Below, piece after piece: positions 1 through 8,222 of a stretch of 64,000 bases of DNA (its first letter is position 1; the number at the start of each line of letters is the position of its first letter). A model generated the notes under the pieces. It made no database searches and was not told the origin of the DNA. It saw only the letters and a program-made list of their open reading frames with translations. The position numbers were made by a program, and so were the translations under genes. Origin of the DNA: Bacteroidaceae bacterium (GTDB lineage Bacteria; Bacteroidota; Bacteroidia; Bacteroidales; Bacteroidaceae); contig JAGBBX010000058.1 in assembly GCA_017938245.1 (NCBI GenBank), forward strand, positions 1 through 64,000, in the 5' to 3' direction.

Positions 1-339
1 AGCCGAGTCACCTATATGAGAAATTTCCTTTGGAAGAACTATTAATACACCTTTATAGGCATTTTTACTCTTCCAGTTATAAAATGCCTTTCGAGGTATT
101 GAGTCAATCGTAGCATCGCGCAGGTTCAACACCTCCATATTGACAAAATTGTCTTCACGTATGAACCTGTAATCCTCGGCCGACATTGTACCTGTCACCG
201 TTAGTTTTGTAAGTGTACTTTTCTGCTCCTCGGTAAAGGCATTTTCCAAACGTATTGTATCAACATTCACCGTTGCCTCCTGCGCAGTTGCAGCCATTGT
301 TGCAACTGCCATCATTGTAAAAAGTAAAATACGTTTCAT
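1..339 (-). CDS. BspA-like leucine-rich-repeat secreted protein, 3' part missing
   Basis: The first 113 codons of a gene that runs off the left edge of the window. Residues 1-20 form a signal peptide with a short basic start, a Leu/Met/Ala core and an ATAQ/E cleavage site. The mature part has the pattern LTKLTVTG..., MEVLNLRDATIDSIPRKAFYNW and VLIVLPKEISHIGDSA, which is the cadence of LRR_5 (BspA-type) repeats: a strand, then 'IP..AF', then 'I...LP..++.IG..A'. Such proteins are exported and commonly act in surface adhesion. A well-spaced promoter lies at 381-411, so it is probably transcribed alone. The length and the C-terminal anchor cannot be seen. Confidence 0.75.
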   Translation of the reverse strand, partial: MKRILLFTMMAVATMAATAQEATVNVDTIRLENAFTEEQKSTLTKLTVTGTMSAEDYRFIREDNFVNMEVLNLRDATIDSIPRKAFYNWKSKNAYKGVLIVLPKEISHIGDSA

Positions 340-380
340 AAGCATTATTGTTTAAAGTGTTTGACAGGTATTTGATATGG

Positions 381-411
381 CAAATGTATATAAATTTATT
401 ACAATTCCAAA
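381..411 (-). promoter_or_regulatory. Bacteroidota-type promoter for the LRR gene
   Basis: On the minus strand TTTG (408-411) is followed by 19 bases and TACATTTG (381-388), matching the phylum's -33 TTTG / -7 TAnnTTTG consensus. The start codon at 339 lies 41 bases downstream. Confidence 0.6.
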
Positions 412-457
412 GAAAAATTCATTAGTTCTTATGGGGGTAAATGTCAGTGTATCAACA

Positions 458-578
458 AGAGGCTGACCCAAAAGTCGAAAATTTACAAATTTGAGGTTGA
501 TTTATTCGGACACCTATCGGAGATAGTTTTCAAATATTCAATTCTCGCGAAGTAAAAAATACTTTTGGGTCAGCCTCT
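458..578. repeat. 121-bp element bounded by perfect 18-bp inverted repeats
   Basis: AGAGGCTGACCCAAAAGT at 458-475 is repeated exactly, inverted, at 561-578, separated by 85 A/T-rich bases with no coding potential. The right arm overlaps the TAG stop (577-579) of the lipoprotein gene. It may be a terminator-like hairpin with a very large loop, or a MITE-like remnant of an insertion sequence. No clear target-site duplication is visible in the flanks (ATCAACA / ATTTTAC). Confidence 0.6.
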
Positions 579-1101
579 ATTTTACGATAACAACATGCAA
601 GTCTCTGCTTACCCTCGTATCCTCGACAAGCTTGCCGTTGACTTTAATGGTACGGTCAATTATCGCTTTCTTATTTTTTACTTTGGTATAATTGCTGAAT
701 GAGAGATTATCAGTTGTGCCATCGCCCCAATGGATTATTATCTGTTCATCGGTTACATCCTCTTCGCCCGAGAACTCACCAAAAGAGAGAATATAATATC
801 CATCCTGGCCCATAAGTTTGCGCAAACCATAGAAATAGTGTTCCATAAATGTTCTTGTTTGCAGATTCATGTCATTCAGTGAATCTACAATGTTATATAT
901 TGTTCCTGAATATTCAAACCTGGTGTCATTGAACTGCTCAGATGCTAAAAGGTCGTTACCTGCTGTATCCTGCACAGCAACAATTATGTTGTAAGGAGCA
1001 AAATCAAAAATATAATTACCATAATCATCTTCGTCACTGCACGAAAATAGGGTTAGCGAGATTAGTACTAATGAGAATAGGTAAAATGCTTTTGTTTTCA
1101 T
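577..1101 (-). CDS. putative surface lipoprotein, unknown function
   Basis: A 174-residue protein with a lipoprotein signal: a hydrophobic stretch at residues 5-17 and lipobox LFSC with Cys21. The Cys is followed by SDEDD, which fits the Bacteroidota lipoprotein export signal (Ser plus acidic residues) that sends lipoproteins to the outer face of the outer membrane. The rest shows alternating strand-like segments and a motif IIIHWGDGTTDNLSFSNYTKV. No family was recognised. It begins 5 bases after the stop of the C10 peptidase gene, so the two are almost certainly co-transcribed. A role as inhibitor, substrate or partner of that peptidase is only inference from position. Confidence 0.7.
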   Translation of the reverse strand: MKTKAFYLFSLVLISLTLFSCSDEDDYGNYIFDFAPYNIIVAVQDTAGNDLLASEQFNDTRFEYSGTIYNIVDSLNDMNLQTRTFMEHYFYGLRKLMGQDGYYILSFGEFSGEEDVTDEQIIIHWGDGTTDNLSFSNYTKVKNKKAIIDRTIKVNGKLVEDTRVSRDLHVVIVK

Positions 1102-1106
1102 AATTT

Positions 1107-2405
1107 TTATTGAATTTGAATGTTAGGATATATATTTAAATCAACAGTATAATTATTAGATATATTTGTACTGACGTTGGGGTCATAGCGACTCGCAGCA
1201 GCTGTGTTAAATACGTTTGGAGAAAAATAACCGTTACAATTTCCGTTCCAACCCCAATTGATATGGTTGAAACTTACAACAGAATTATCCACCCGCAAAA
1301 TATCCCAATCAACGCGGCCTGCAGGTCTGACGTATGTGGTCATTGTTGTTGAAATTTCTTTATAACCATCTATAATCCATGTATGACCACCGGCTTCCCC
1401 ATCTACTTCACCCGACATATATACTAAACGCCTTTTTAATAAACTATTTGCTACAACTGCACTCTGATATTGCTGAAAATTGTCACAGGTATATCCATAT
1501 TTGTTTAATGCATATTTGGCATAACGATCAGTAGCACCGCTGCCTCCCAAGTTATAATCCATATTTACATCCTCGCCTATTTGACGGAAAAGTTTAGCTA
1601 TCAAAGAGTGTGTTACAGATGGATTTGTACAAAGACATTGGTTGTATCTATTAGATTTGTGCATATTTATTGTTTCCCATTGTATATCCATTACGTAAGA
1701 TGGAGTTTCATAATCTATAGTAAGGCTTGTTGGATGTTGGTAATAACTGAGAATCTGTGCTATGGTAGTTGCAACACATCCGGTCGGGCAATTTACTCCA
1801 TTTACAATAGGCGCTTCATTATTGTATGGAGAACTTTGCCCCCATTGAACTGTTATATATGGCCCACGTTTTATTGTATCGCTTACAGCTACATGCTTTA
1901 TTTCTGTAAGAGGAATTTGTGTTGTATCTACCGGAATTAAACTCGTTGATGCAATATATTCTTCTGCTAATTGCATATACATATCAAAGCCGGCATTACC
2001 GGTTGGCTCTCCGGATGTATAATTCCCTAATTCAGTTACAGCAATAAGTTCTTCTGTACTCGGATTGGTAGATACAACAGCAAAACCTGCGTTGTCTTCA
2101 AAATTGAATATATACATAAGCGTGTCAATGTCATTAACAGTACGTGTTGCGGTATTATTAAGGATATAATGAGAATCTTTTATTCTGCGTCCGCTTGTAG
2201 AACGTGTTTCGTTCACTTCATCTAATAGCGCTATTGACTCTTCTGCAATTTTCAAGGCCTCTTCATATGTACGATACGAGTACCTTTTTATATCCTTATT
2301 TTCATCTTTTGATGAAGTTACAACTTCGTCAAGTTCAGATGAACAAGACATAATGAATGGCATACATATTAAGCAAACAATTTTAAAATAATTCATAGTT
2401 TTCAT
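1107..2405 (-). CDS. C10-family (streptopain-like) cysteine peptidase lipoprotein
   Basis: A secreted papain-fold protease of the streptopain/SpeB group. The reading frame is open 38 codons further upstream, but the start chosen (ATG at 2405) gives a clean lipoprotein signal with Cys21 after FIMS. Residues about 40-165 resemble the Spi_C10 propeptide (YEEALKIAEESI, then FAVVSTNP...ELIAVTELGNY). The catalytic domain has NCPTGCVATTIAQIL with nucleophile Cys210, GGHTWIIDGY with His341, and HINWGWNG near 381-388, all hallmarks of peptidase family C10. It sits between a surface lipoprotein gene and a DUF3244 gene. In Bacteroides, C10 peptidases are commonly found beside small secreted inhibitor genes. 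No promoter is evident in the 187 bases upstream. Confidence 0.88.
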   Translation of the reverse strand: MKTMNYFKIVCLICMPFIMSCSSELDEVVTSSKDENKDIKRYSYRTYEEALKIAEESIALLDEVNETRSTSGRRIKDSHYILNNTATRTVNDIDTLMYIFNFEDNAGFAVVSTNPSTEELIAVTELGNYTSGEPTGNAGFDMYMQLAEEYIASTSLIPVDTTQIPLTEIKHVAVSDTIKRGPYITVQWGQSSPYNNEAPIVNGVNCPTGCVATTIAQILSYYQHPTSLTIDYETPSYVMDIQWETINMHKSNRYNQCLCTNPSVTHSLIAKLFRQIGEDVNMDYNLGGSGATDRYAKYALNKYGYTCDNFQQYQSAVVANSLLKRRLVYMSGEVDGEAGGHTWIIDGYKEISTTMTTYVRPAGRVDWDILRVDNSVVSFNHINWGWNGNCNGYFSPNVFNTAAASRYDPNVSTNISNNYTVDLNIYPNIQIQ

Positions 2406-2592
2406 ACATTTGTATAGTTTAGTTGGTATTATTATTACAAAAGCCAGAGCCAAGTTAAATTTCGAAATCTCATCCGAAAAACTTTCCCTTAGTTTCCGAC
2501 GCAATTCTATAACAACCATTGGTGAACTGCGTTAATTATAGTTCTATTTTTACAGATTTATTGCAACTAATAAAAATTGCAACAACTAACTA

Positions 2593-2961
2593 TTATAGGA
2601 TAAGTTCTCCAATATAGATATTACCGTCGTCGGAGATAATTTCTATTGTATATCTTTTATTGATACAATAAACTAAATCTATTATTGAAATAGAGTTATT
2701 GTAAATATAAGAACTTAAATGCTCTTCAGAATTTTCTTCTTTTATAGTTACAATTGCATTGAAATTATCATTATTACTTATATATATATGGGTGTTGTGG
2801 TAATAGGCTTCAAATAAAATAAGATTAATACTTCTATCTTTTTTTTGTGGTTTTAAGGGGATATTAATTTGAATATTTTCATTATCATTTGTTCCGCTGT
2901 CGTTTTGTGCATTTAAATGATAGCACATCATAGTTAAAATGAAAAAAGTAATTAGTCTCAT
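2593..2961 (-). CDS. small secreted DUF3244-like protein
   Basis: A 122-residue protein with signal peptide MRLITFFILTMMCYHLNA followed by Gln. The mature part runs IQINIPLKP, then SINLILFEAYYHNTHIYISN, then FNAIVTIKEEN, then SIIDLVYCINKRYTIEIISDDGNIYIGEL. This strand order (polar N-term, I.+...Y....L.I.......+.I.......+Y.I.I....G..Y.G.) is that of DUF3244, a small immunoglobulin-like family of Bacteroidota. Its position upstream of the C10 peptidase suggests a peptidase partner or inhibitor, but nothing in the sequence proves it. Family assignment is by pattern only. Confidence 0.6.
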   Translation of the reverse strand: MRLITFFILTMMCYHLNAQNDSGTNDNENIQINIPLKPQKKDRSINLILFEAYYHNTHIYISNNDNFNAIVTIKEENSEEHLSSYIYNNSISIIDLVYCINKRYTIEIISDDGNIYIGELIL

Positions 2962-3043
2962 AAGTGTAGAAATAGGTTAATTATTTCCTACAAAGAAAAA
3001 CAATTCTGTAACATAAAGCAAAAAAATAGCCCAAAAACCGTCT

Positions 3044-3056
3044 GACATTGAATGTC
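3044..3056. promoter_or_regulatory. 13-bp palindrome, possible operator
   Basis: GACATTgAATGTC is a perfect 6-bp inverted repeat around one central base. It sits 83 bases upstream of the DUF3244 start and next to the larger hairpin at 3075-3125. No regulator is assigned. It is noted because it lies in the only leader region for the peptidase group. Confidence 0.25.
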
Positions 3057-3074
3057 GTAAGTATATGAAAATCA

Positions 3075-3125
3075 ACGGATTAATGTCGTGTCTTATACTT
3101 TTTATCTGACACGGTATTAATCCGT
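3075..3125 (-). terminator. imperfect hairpin after the TPR-HTH gene
   Basis: ACGGATTAATgtCGTGTC (3075-3092) pairs with GACACGgtATTAATCCGT (3108-3125), 16 of 18 positions, with a 15-base loop. It lies 39 bases beyond the stop of the upstream minus-strand gene and before the DUF3244 gene. There is no U-run on the minus strand, so it may act as a processing or regulatory stem rather than a classic intrinsic terminator. Confidence 0.4.
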
Positions 3126-3163
3126 TTATATTTGAATCGATTATTAGTTCTTATGGTAGCCTT

Positions 3164-4828
3164 TTAAGTGAAATATTTATCGTAAACGACTCTGTTTTCA
3201 TTGTCGAGCAATAATATTTGTTTCTTTAATCTGCTTTTCTTAGCATATATTACATCTCTATTAATCCCAATTATTGCAGAAATAGCCTTTGCTGAAAAAC
3301 CTGCTAACAATAGGGAAAATATGAACTTGTCAGTATCACTAAGATTGGGGAAATCTTTATACAGCCGTGATAAAACATTATCCATATAGTTATTGATGAG
3401 AGATTCAAGTTCAGTTATAGAATTTTTATCGTGTATAATTTTCTCCATTTCTTTCTTAACCTCTTGAAATATCGAGTCACGCTCTTTGTTACATGCAGAT
3501 GTTTCATAGTAAGTTGTACATAGCTTATTTAAGAGAGAAAAGCGTTCTGTGAATAATTTACGAACTTTATCTTCCATTAAGCTGTTATTCTTATTTACTT
3601 TAATCTCATGTTCAAGATTGTTTACGGTTGCAATTAGACTTTCTATCTTGGCATTCTTTAATGCTACTCGGTTGCAAGAATATTTGTAAACAACATATAA
3701 GGCTATAGTTAAAAGTATAGCTGCAATAACAGAAATGGTAAGATATAGTCTATTAATGTATTCTTCTTGCTGCTTGTATTGAATCTGTGCAATATAGTAG
3801 TCGTTGAGTGCTGTGGCTATTGGCTGTGTAAGAGCTGTACGTATTTCTCTGTCATATAGGCGAAGATTCTGATTAGCGCAAAATGCGGCTTCTTTGTACT
3901 CCTTTAGGTGTGAGTGTATTATGCGCATTCTTTCGTAAAATATAATGCTGTCACTTTTGCTTTCAACCATTTGGTGTGCTTGCCCATAGAACCTTTTAGA
4001 CATTTGAGCATTTGCTTCATAAGCGTATTTGCGAGATAGTGATAGTAATAATGTAAGAGTTGTATCGCATTCGGCAAGATAATTGCTTTTGTATAGATTG
4101 TCGAGTTTGTCGTATTCTTCAAGATTCTCATATAATATAATCAAGCTGTTAACTCCCTCTTGTAATATTGATGTTTCTTTGTTTTCGTAGGCCCATTTTA
4201 TTGCAGTTTGTATATGTTTTTCTGTTTGGTCGTACTCCTTGAGCTTACAATATGCATCGGCGATAGCAATTAGTTTGTCATACTCTAAAGCCTTTTGGTT
4301 ACATAGGCTATAGTGGTGTTTTGCTTTCTTGTACATTGATAAACTTTTTGTGGCATCAAACATATCATTGTGTATGTGACCTTTCCAACTGTAAAGAAGA
4401 GCTAATTTGTAATTATCATTAATATATGGTATTAATTCTTCTGCTACGGTAAGTGTTATTATAGCATTAACATAATCGCCTCTATTGTATTGAACTCTGG
4501 CTTTATAGAAAAGTGAAGAAAAATAATAATTCTTGCAACTTTTCTTATTCTTGTAATAATCTACAGCTATATTTATAAGTGAGTCATCAGTGATATCTAT
4601 GTAATTCTTGTCAAGTGCTTGGCTATACAATAAGGCATAAAGCGCCTTTTCATCGGCACTTGTTAGCTGTTTGGTGTCTAATTCCTGTAGCAGGATAAGG
4701 GCACTATCGGGGTGCTCGTCCATCTGTAGTTCTGCTTTTGAAAGCAGTGCCTCTGTTCCTGTATGTTTGTTGCACGCGAATAATGTAAATGCAAGAAGCA
4801 AGGGTGCAAATATTGGGATGTTTTTCAT
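3164..4828 (-). CDS. TPR lipoprotein with membrane segment, coiled coil and C-terminal HTH
   Basis: 554 residues. The N-terminus has a lipoprotein signal with Cys19 (LFAC). Residues 25-340 are helical tetratricopeptide-like repeats (ALYALLYSQALDKN, YYFSSLFYKARVQYNRGDYVNAI, LYSWKGHIHNDM). A single hydrophobic segment at 362-382 is followed by a coiled coil at 388-415. The C-terminus (495-538, LSDTDKFIFSLLLAGFSAKAISAIIGINRDVIYAKKSRL) matches the LuxR-type helix-turn-helix seen in Bacteroidota TPR regulators. The architecture implies periplasmic sensing by TPRs and a cytoplasmic DNA-binding domain. The lipobox together with an internal membrane segment is a recurring oddity of this group. It starts 6 bases after folK and may regulate the adjacent peptidase genes (inference). 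Confidence 0.75.
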   Translation of the reverse strand: MKNIPIFAPLLLAFTLFACNKHTGTEALLSKAELQMDEHPDSALILLQELDTKQLTSADEKALYALLYSQALDKNYIDITDDSLINIAVDYYKNKKSCKNYYFSSLFYKARVQYNRGDYVNAIITLTVAEELIPYINDNYKLALLYSWKGHIHNDMFDATKSLSMYKKAKHHYSLCNQKALEYDKLIAIADAYCKLKEYDQTEKHIQTAIKWAYENKETSILQEGVNSLIILYENLEEYDKLDNLYKSNYLAECDTTLTLLLSLSRKYAYEANAQMSKRFYGQAHQMVESKSDSIIFYERMRIIHSHLKEYKEAAFCANQNLRLYDREIRTALTQPIATALNDYYIAQIQYKQQEEYINRLYLTISVIAAILLTIALYVVYKYSCNRVALKNAKIESLIATVNNLEHEIKVNKNNSLMEDKVRKLFTERFSLLNKLCTTYYETSACNKERDSIFQEVKKEMEKIIHDKNSITELESLINNYMDNVLSRLYKDFPNLSDTDKFIFSLLLAGFSAKAISAIIGINRDVIYAKKSRLKKQILLLDNENRVVYDKYFT

Positions 4829-4834
4829 ATTCTC

Positions 4835-5305
4835 TTAAAATTCTTTCAGTAGCTCTGCGATGCTTTTCCCTAATATGGGGTGTATGAGCCCTGGGGCAAT
4901 CTGGGCAAGTGGTTGCAGTACAAACAGGCGTTTGTGCAGCAGTGGGTGGGGGATTGTGAGGTGCTTGCTCTCTATCACTCTGCTGCCATAGAGTAGTATG
5001 TCGATATCTATCGGGCGGTCGCTGTAGCAGCCGTCGATGCTCTTTTTTGTGCGCCCCAAGCGACGCTCTATCTCTTGTGTGGCTTTTAATATCTCCTCGG
5101 GAGCGAGTGTGGTGTTAAATGCCACTACCGTATTTAGGAAACTGTTATCCGACCTAAAACCCCACGGCTCGGTCTCTATTATTGTGGCTACGGCGGTGGG
5201 AGTACCCAAGAGGTGCGATAGTTCTTCTATCGCACCTCTTATATTCTCCTCTTTGTTGCCTTCGTTTGTGCCGAGGCCCAAATAGATGGTATTTTCTTGG
5301 TTCAT
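4835..5305 (-). CDS. folK: 2-amino-4-hydroxy-6-hydroxymethyldihydropteridine pyrophosphokinase
   Basis: A 156-residue cytoplasmic enzyme that transfers pyrophosphate from ATP to 6-hydroxymethyl-dihydropterin in folate synthesis. Seen: YLGLGTNEGNKEENI at 8-22, EPWGF at 46-50, and the family signature SDRPIDIDILLYG ending near 107, with Arg97 and the Mg-binding Asp100/Asp102. IPHPLLHKRLFVLQPL follows at 118-133. Length is typical for stand-alone HPPK. Its ATG overlaps the queA TGA by one base (TGATG), so translation is probably coupled. Confidence 0.95.
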   Translation of the reverse strand: MNQENTIYLGLGTNEGNKEENIRGAIEELSHLLGTPTAVATIIETEPWGFRSDNSFLNTVVAFNTTLAPEEILKATQEIERRLGRTKKSIDGCYSDRPIDIDILLYGSRVIESKHLTIPHPLLHKRLFVLQPLAQIAPGLIHPILGKSIAELLKEF

Positions 5306-6363
5306 CAGTCTATAATGAGCATTGCATCGCCATAGAGGCCGAAACGGTAGTCCTCTTTAAGCGCTACGTTATAGGCGTTCATTACATATTCATAGCCTCC
5401 GAATGCCGCTGTGAGCATAAGCATTGTACTGTAGGGCATATAGAAGTTGGCTATCATACAGTTGGCTACCTGGAACTGATAGTCGGGGAAGATGAATTTG
5501 CTTGTCCATCCGTCGTACTCCTTCAACATTCCGTTGGTGAGGGTAGCTGTCTCCAGCACACGCTGTACCGATGTTCCTACGGCGCAGATGCGACGTCCTT
5601 CGAGCTTTGCCTTGTTGATGATATTTACAGCTTCGGTATCTACGCTTATAAGGTCCGAGTCCATCTTGTGTTTTGTAAGGTCCTCTACATCAATCTCGCG
5701 GAAGCAGCCAAGGCCGGTGTGCATTGTCACGTATGCGGTGTCTATGCCCTTAATCTCCATTCTCTTCATAAGCTCACGGGTGAAGTGAAGTCCTGCGAAG
5801 GATGCTGTCACCGAACCCTCTTTCTTGGCAAAGTAGGTCTGGAAGTTCTCTAAGTCCTCGGGCTCCTCTTTACGCAGACGCATGAAGTCGTCGGGTAGGG
5901 GGGCAACGCCAAGAGCATACAGTGCTTTCTTGAATTCGTCGTGAGGGCCGTCGTAGAGGAAACGCAGTGTACGTCCGCGTGAGGTGGTGTTGTCGATGAC
6001 CTCGGCTACCATTGAGTTGTCCTCGCCAAAGTAGAGCTTGTTGCCGATACGTATCTTGCGGGCAGGGTCGACAAGAACGTCCCAAAGGCGGAACTCCTCG
6101 TTAAGCTCGCGCAGAAGGAATACCTCTATCTTGGCATTTGTCTTCTCCTTGTTTCCGTAGAGACGGGCAGGGAATACCTTACTGTCGTTAAGTACAAAAA
6201 CGTCCTTTTCATCGAAGTATTCTATTACCTCTTTGAAGATGCGATGCTCAATCTCTCCGGTCTTACGGTGCAGCACCATAAGACGGGCCTCGTCGCGGCA
6301 GGCGGCCGGATAGAGGGCGATGCGGTCGTCGGGGATTCTGTACTTGAACTGTGAGAGTTTCAT
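5305..6363 (-). CDS. queA: S-adenosylmethionine:tRNA ribosyltransferase-isomerase
   Basis: Adds the epoxycyclopentane ring of queuosine to wobble-position 7-aminomethyl-deazaguanine in tRNA, using SAM. The protein begins MKLSQFKYRIPDDRIALYP and contains NDSKVFPARLYGNKE, GLHFTRELMKRME, VTMHTGLGCFREID, HKMDSDLI and VANCMIANFYMP, all conserved in QueA. The start at 6363 fits the family N-terminus. An in-frame ATG at 6399 that overlaps the truB stop (ATGA) would add 12 residues and remains possible. The common 'APTAGLHF' motif reads ASFAGLHF here. Confidence 0.95.
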   Translation of the reverse strand: MKLSQFKYRIPDDRIALYPAACRDEARLMVLHRKTGEIEHRIFKEVIEYFDEKDVFVLNDSKVFPARLYGNKEKTNAKIEVFLLRELNEEFRLWDVLVDPARKIRIGNKLYFGEDNSMVAEVIDNTTSRGRTLRFLYDGPHDEFKKALYALGVAPLPDDFMRLRKEEPEDLENFQTYFAKKEGSVTASFAGLHFTRELMKRMEIKGIDTAYVTMHTGLGCFREIDVEDLTKHKMDSDLISVDTEAVNIINKAKLEGRRICAVGTSVQRVLETATLTNGMLKEYDGWTSKFIFPDYQFQVANCMIANFYMPYSTMLMLTAAFGGYEYVMNAYNVALKEDYRFGLYGDAMLIID

Positions 6364-6395
6364 CTGATGAAAATTGGTATAAAAGGTCGAATCCA

Positions 6396-7100
6396 TCATA
6401 ATTGTAGATTGTTTTTAGTGGCTTCTTCGAGCCAGGTTTGAAAATTTTCCGGGTTAATACATTGCTCTATGCGTACGTCGCCGATGCGGGTGCGCTCTAA
6501 GCGGGTGAGATGGGCGCCGCTGCCAAGTGCTTCACCAATGTCACGTGCCAGCGAACGTATGTAGGTGCCTTTGCCGCATACCACACGTATTGTGATTTTG
6601 GGTAGCTCGCAGGCTATAAGTTCAATCTCGTCTATGCGTATCTGTTTTGGTGCAAGCTCCATATCGCTGCCGTCGCGTGCCAGTTTATAGGCGCGTGTGC
6701 CATCTACCTTACACGCCGAGAAGAGCGGTGGACGCTGTGCAATATCTCCTATGAAACGGGGCAACGTCTCTTTGATGAGCTCTGGGGTGATGTGTTCGTA
6801 GGGATAGGTGGCATCGACGGGGTGTTCCAAGTCAAACGATGGAGTGGTGGCACCCAGCATAAGGTCGGCTACATACTCCTTGGTGTGGCTCTGAAGTTCT
6901 TCGATGCGCTTGGTGGCCTTACCGGTACACAATAGCAGTACACCTGTTGCCAGAGGGTCGAGCGTACCTGCGTGGCCCACCTTGAAACGCTTCACCTTGT
7001 GGTGGCGCGACAGGTGATAGCGCACCTTGCTCACAATCTGGAACGAGGTCCACCCGTAGGGCTTGTAAAGGGGTAATATTTCTCCAGCCAGAAAGTCCAT
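6396..7100 (-). CDS. truB: tRNA pseudouridine-55 synthase
   Basis: Converts U55 of the T-loop of tRNAs to pseudouridine. The 234-residue protein has LYKPYGWTSFQIV at 11-23 and the catalytic segment GHAGTLDPLATGVLLL at 42-57 with catalytic Asp48. It then has RPPLFSACKVDGTRAYKLARDG and VVCGKGTYIRSLARDIGEALG, both TruB hallmarks. A short C-terminus without a clear PUA domain is the usual bacterial form. The start codon overlaps the uppP stop by one base. Confidence 0.95.
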   Translation of the reverse strand: MDFLAGEILPLYKPYGWTSFQIVSKVRYHLSRHHKVKRFKVGHAGTLDPLATGVLLLCTGKATKRIEELQSHTKEYVADLMLGATTPSFDLEHPVDATYPYEHITPELIKETLPRFIGDIAQRPPLFSACKVDGTRAYKLARDGSDMELAPKQIRIDEIELIACELPKITIRVVCGKGTYIRSLARDIGEALGSGAHLTRLERTRIGDVRIEQCINPENFQTWLEEATKNNLQL

Positions 7101-7948
7101 TATGCTATAGTTAGGTTATGGCCTGTTGCAAGCATCACAAGTATGATTGCACCAACGATTATTCTGTACCATCCAAAGGCCTTGAAACCATATTTTGTTA
7201 CAAAGCTTATGAAGAACTTTATTGCAAGCAGAGCTACAATAAAGGCAACCACGTTGCCAATGATAAGTGTACCGAGGTTATCCTTGAGAATCTGCATTCC
7301 ATCGGGCTCAAGGAATATCTTAAGCAGCTTGAAGCAGGTTGCAGCAAACATTGTGGGAACAGCCAAGAAAAACGAGAACTCTGCAGCAGCCTTACGCGTG
7401 AGTTTCTGTGCCATACCTCCTACAATGGTTGCCATAGAGCGCGATACTCCGGGTATCATTGAGATACATTGGAACATACCAATCCAAAAGGCGCGTTTCT
7501 CGGTGAGCTCGGTCTTTTCGCTGCCCTTATTGAAAATCTTATCGCAGAAGAGCATAAATATACCACCGAGGATAAGTGTAACTGCTACCACCGTTACGCT
7601 CTCGAGCATTGCATCAATCATATCGCTGAACAGTAATCCCAATACCGCAGCAGGGATAAATGCCACCAGCAACTTCCAATAGAAATCGTATTTGTGCAGG
7701 AAACGTTTTAGGGGCGTTGCTCCTTCGGGTGCGGGGGTGCGGTTGAGTTGGAAGAAACGTTTCCAGTAGAGTACAACCACCGATAGGATGGCTCCAAACT
7801 GTATTATAAAGGTAAATGCCTTTACAAACTCGGTACTCTCTACGCCCAATAGATTTTGTGTGATAATCATATGTCCGGTCGAAGAGACGGGAAGAAACTC
7901 GGTGAGTCCCTCGACAATGGCAATGATTATTGTTTCTAATGTGTCCAT
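7100..7948 (-). CDS. uppP: undecaprenyl-diphosphatase
   Basis: An integral membrane phosphatase of the BacA/UppP family that recycles the C55 lipid carrier for peptidoglycan and other surface polymers; family members confer bacitracin tolerance when abundant. Seen in 282 residues: [15 protein letters not shown] at 13-27 and [14 protein letters not shown] at 166-179, the two catalytic signature loops. There are about eight hydrophobic segments, including 51-62, 93-110, 118-135 and the C-terminal pair. It lies between DUF3098 and truB with gaps of 12 and -1 bases. Confidence 0.95.
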   Translation of the reverse strand: MDTLETIIIAIVEGLTEFLPVSSTGHMIITQNLLGVESTEFVKAFTFIIQFGAILSVVVLYWKRFFQLNRTPAPEGATPLKRFLHKYDFYWKLLVAFIPAAVLGLLFSDMIDAMLESVTVVAVTLILGGIFMLFCDKIFNKGSEKTELTEKRAFWIGMFQCISMIPGVSRSMATIVGGMAQKLTRKAAAEFSFFLAVPTMFAATCFKLLKIFLEPDGMQILKDNLGTLIIGNVVAFIVALLAIKFFISFVTKYGFKAFGWYRIIVGAIILVMLATGHNLTIA

Positions 7949-7960
7949 ATATATGTTGTG

Positions 7961-8197
7961 TTACTTGTTTATCTCTTTCTTGCCTTTGTGCATAATAGCA
8001 TAGATAATGAGTATGAAGCCTAAGAAGCACACTGCGGGCGCAACTACTATTCTGCGGAAGCTGAATATGTCAGGTTCGAAGTGAGTCTCGGTAGAGCCGG
8101 GGCCTGTCATCAGCAGAAAGCCGATAATGATTACGGCCACGCTTACAAGCAACAAAATATAGTTGCTCTTGTCGAATGCAAATTTTTTCTTGTCCAT
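7961..8197 (-). CDS. DUF3098 small membrane protein
   Basis: 78 residues: a short cytoplasmic N-terminus MDKKKFAFDKSNY, a transmembrane helix at about 14-31 (LLLVSVAVIIIGFLLMTGPG), an external loop ending IFSFRRIVVAPAVC, and a second helix at 52-68, then a basic tail. This matches DUF3098, a Bacteroidota-only family typically located between ftsX and uppP, as here. Function is unknown; the constant neighbours suggest a link to division or envelope assembly. Confidence 0.9.
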   Translation of the reverse strand: MDKKKFAFDKSNYILLLVSVAVIIIGFLLMTGPGSTETHFEPDIFSFRRIVVAPAVCFLGFILIIYAIMHKGKKEINK

Positions 8198-8222
8198 TGC
8201 TTATATATATTTGATAATACTT

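Noticed and set aside
5182-5853. Long open frame antisense to queA and folK
   Set aside because: It lies wholly opposite two strongly recognised genes, has no family pattern and is explained by codon bias.
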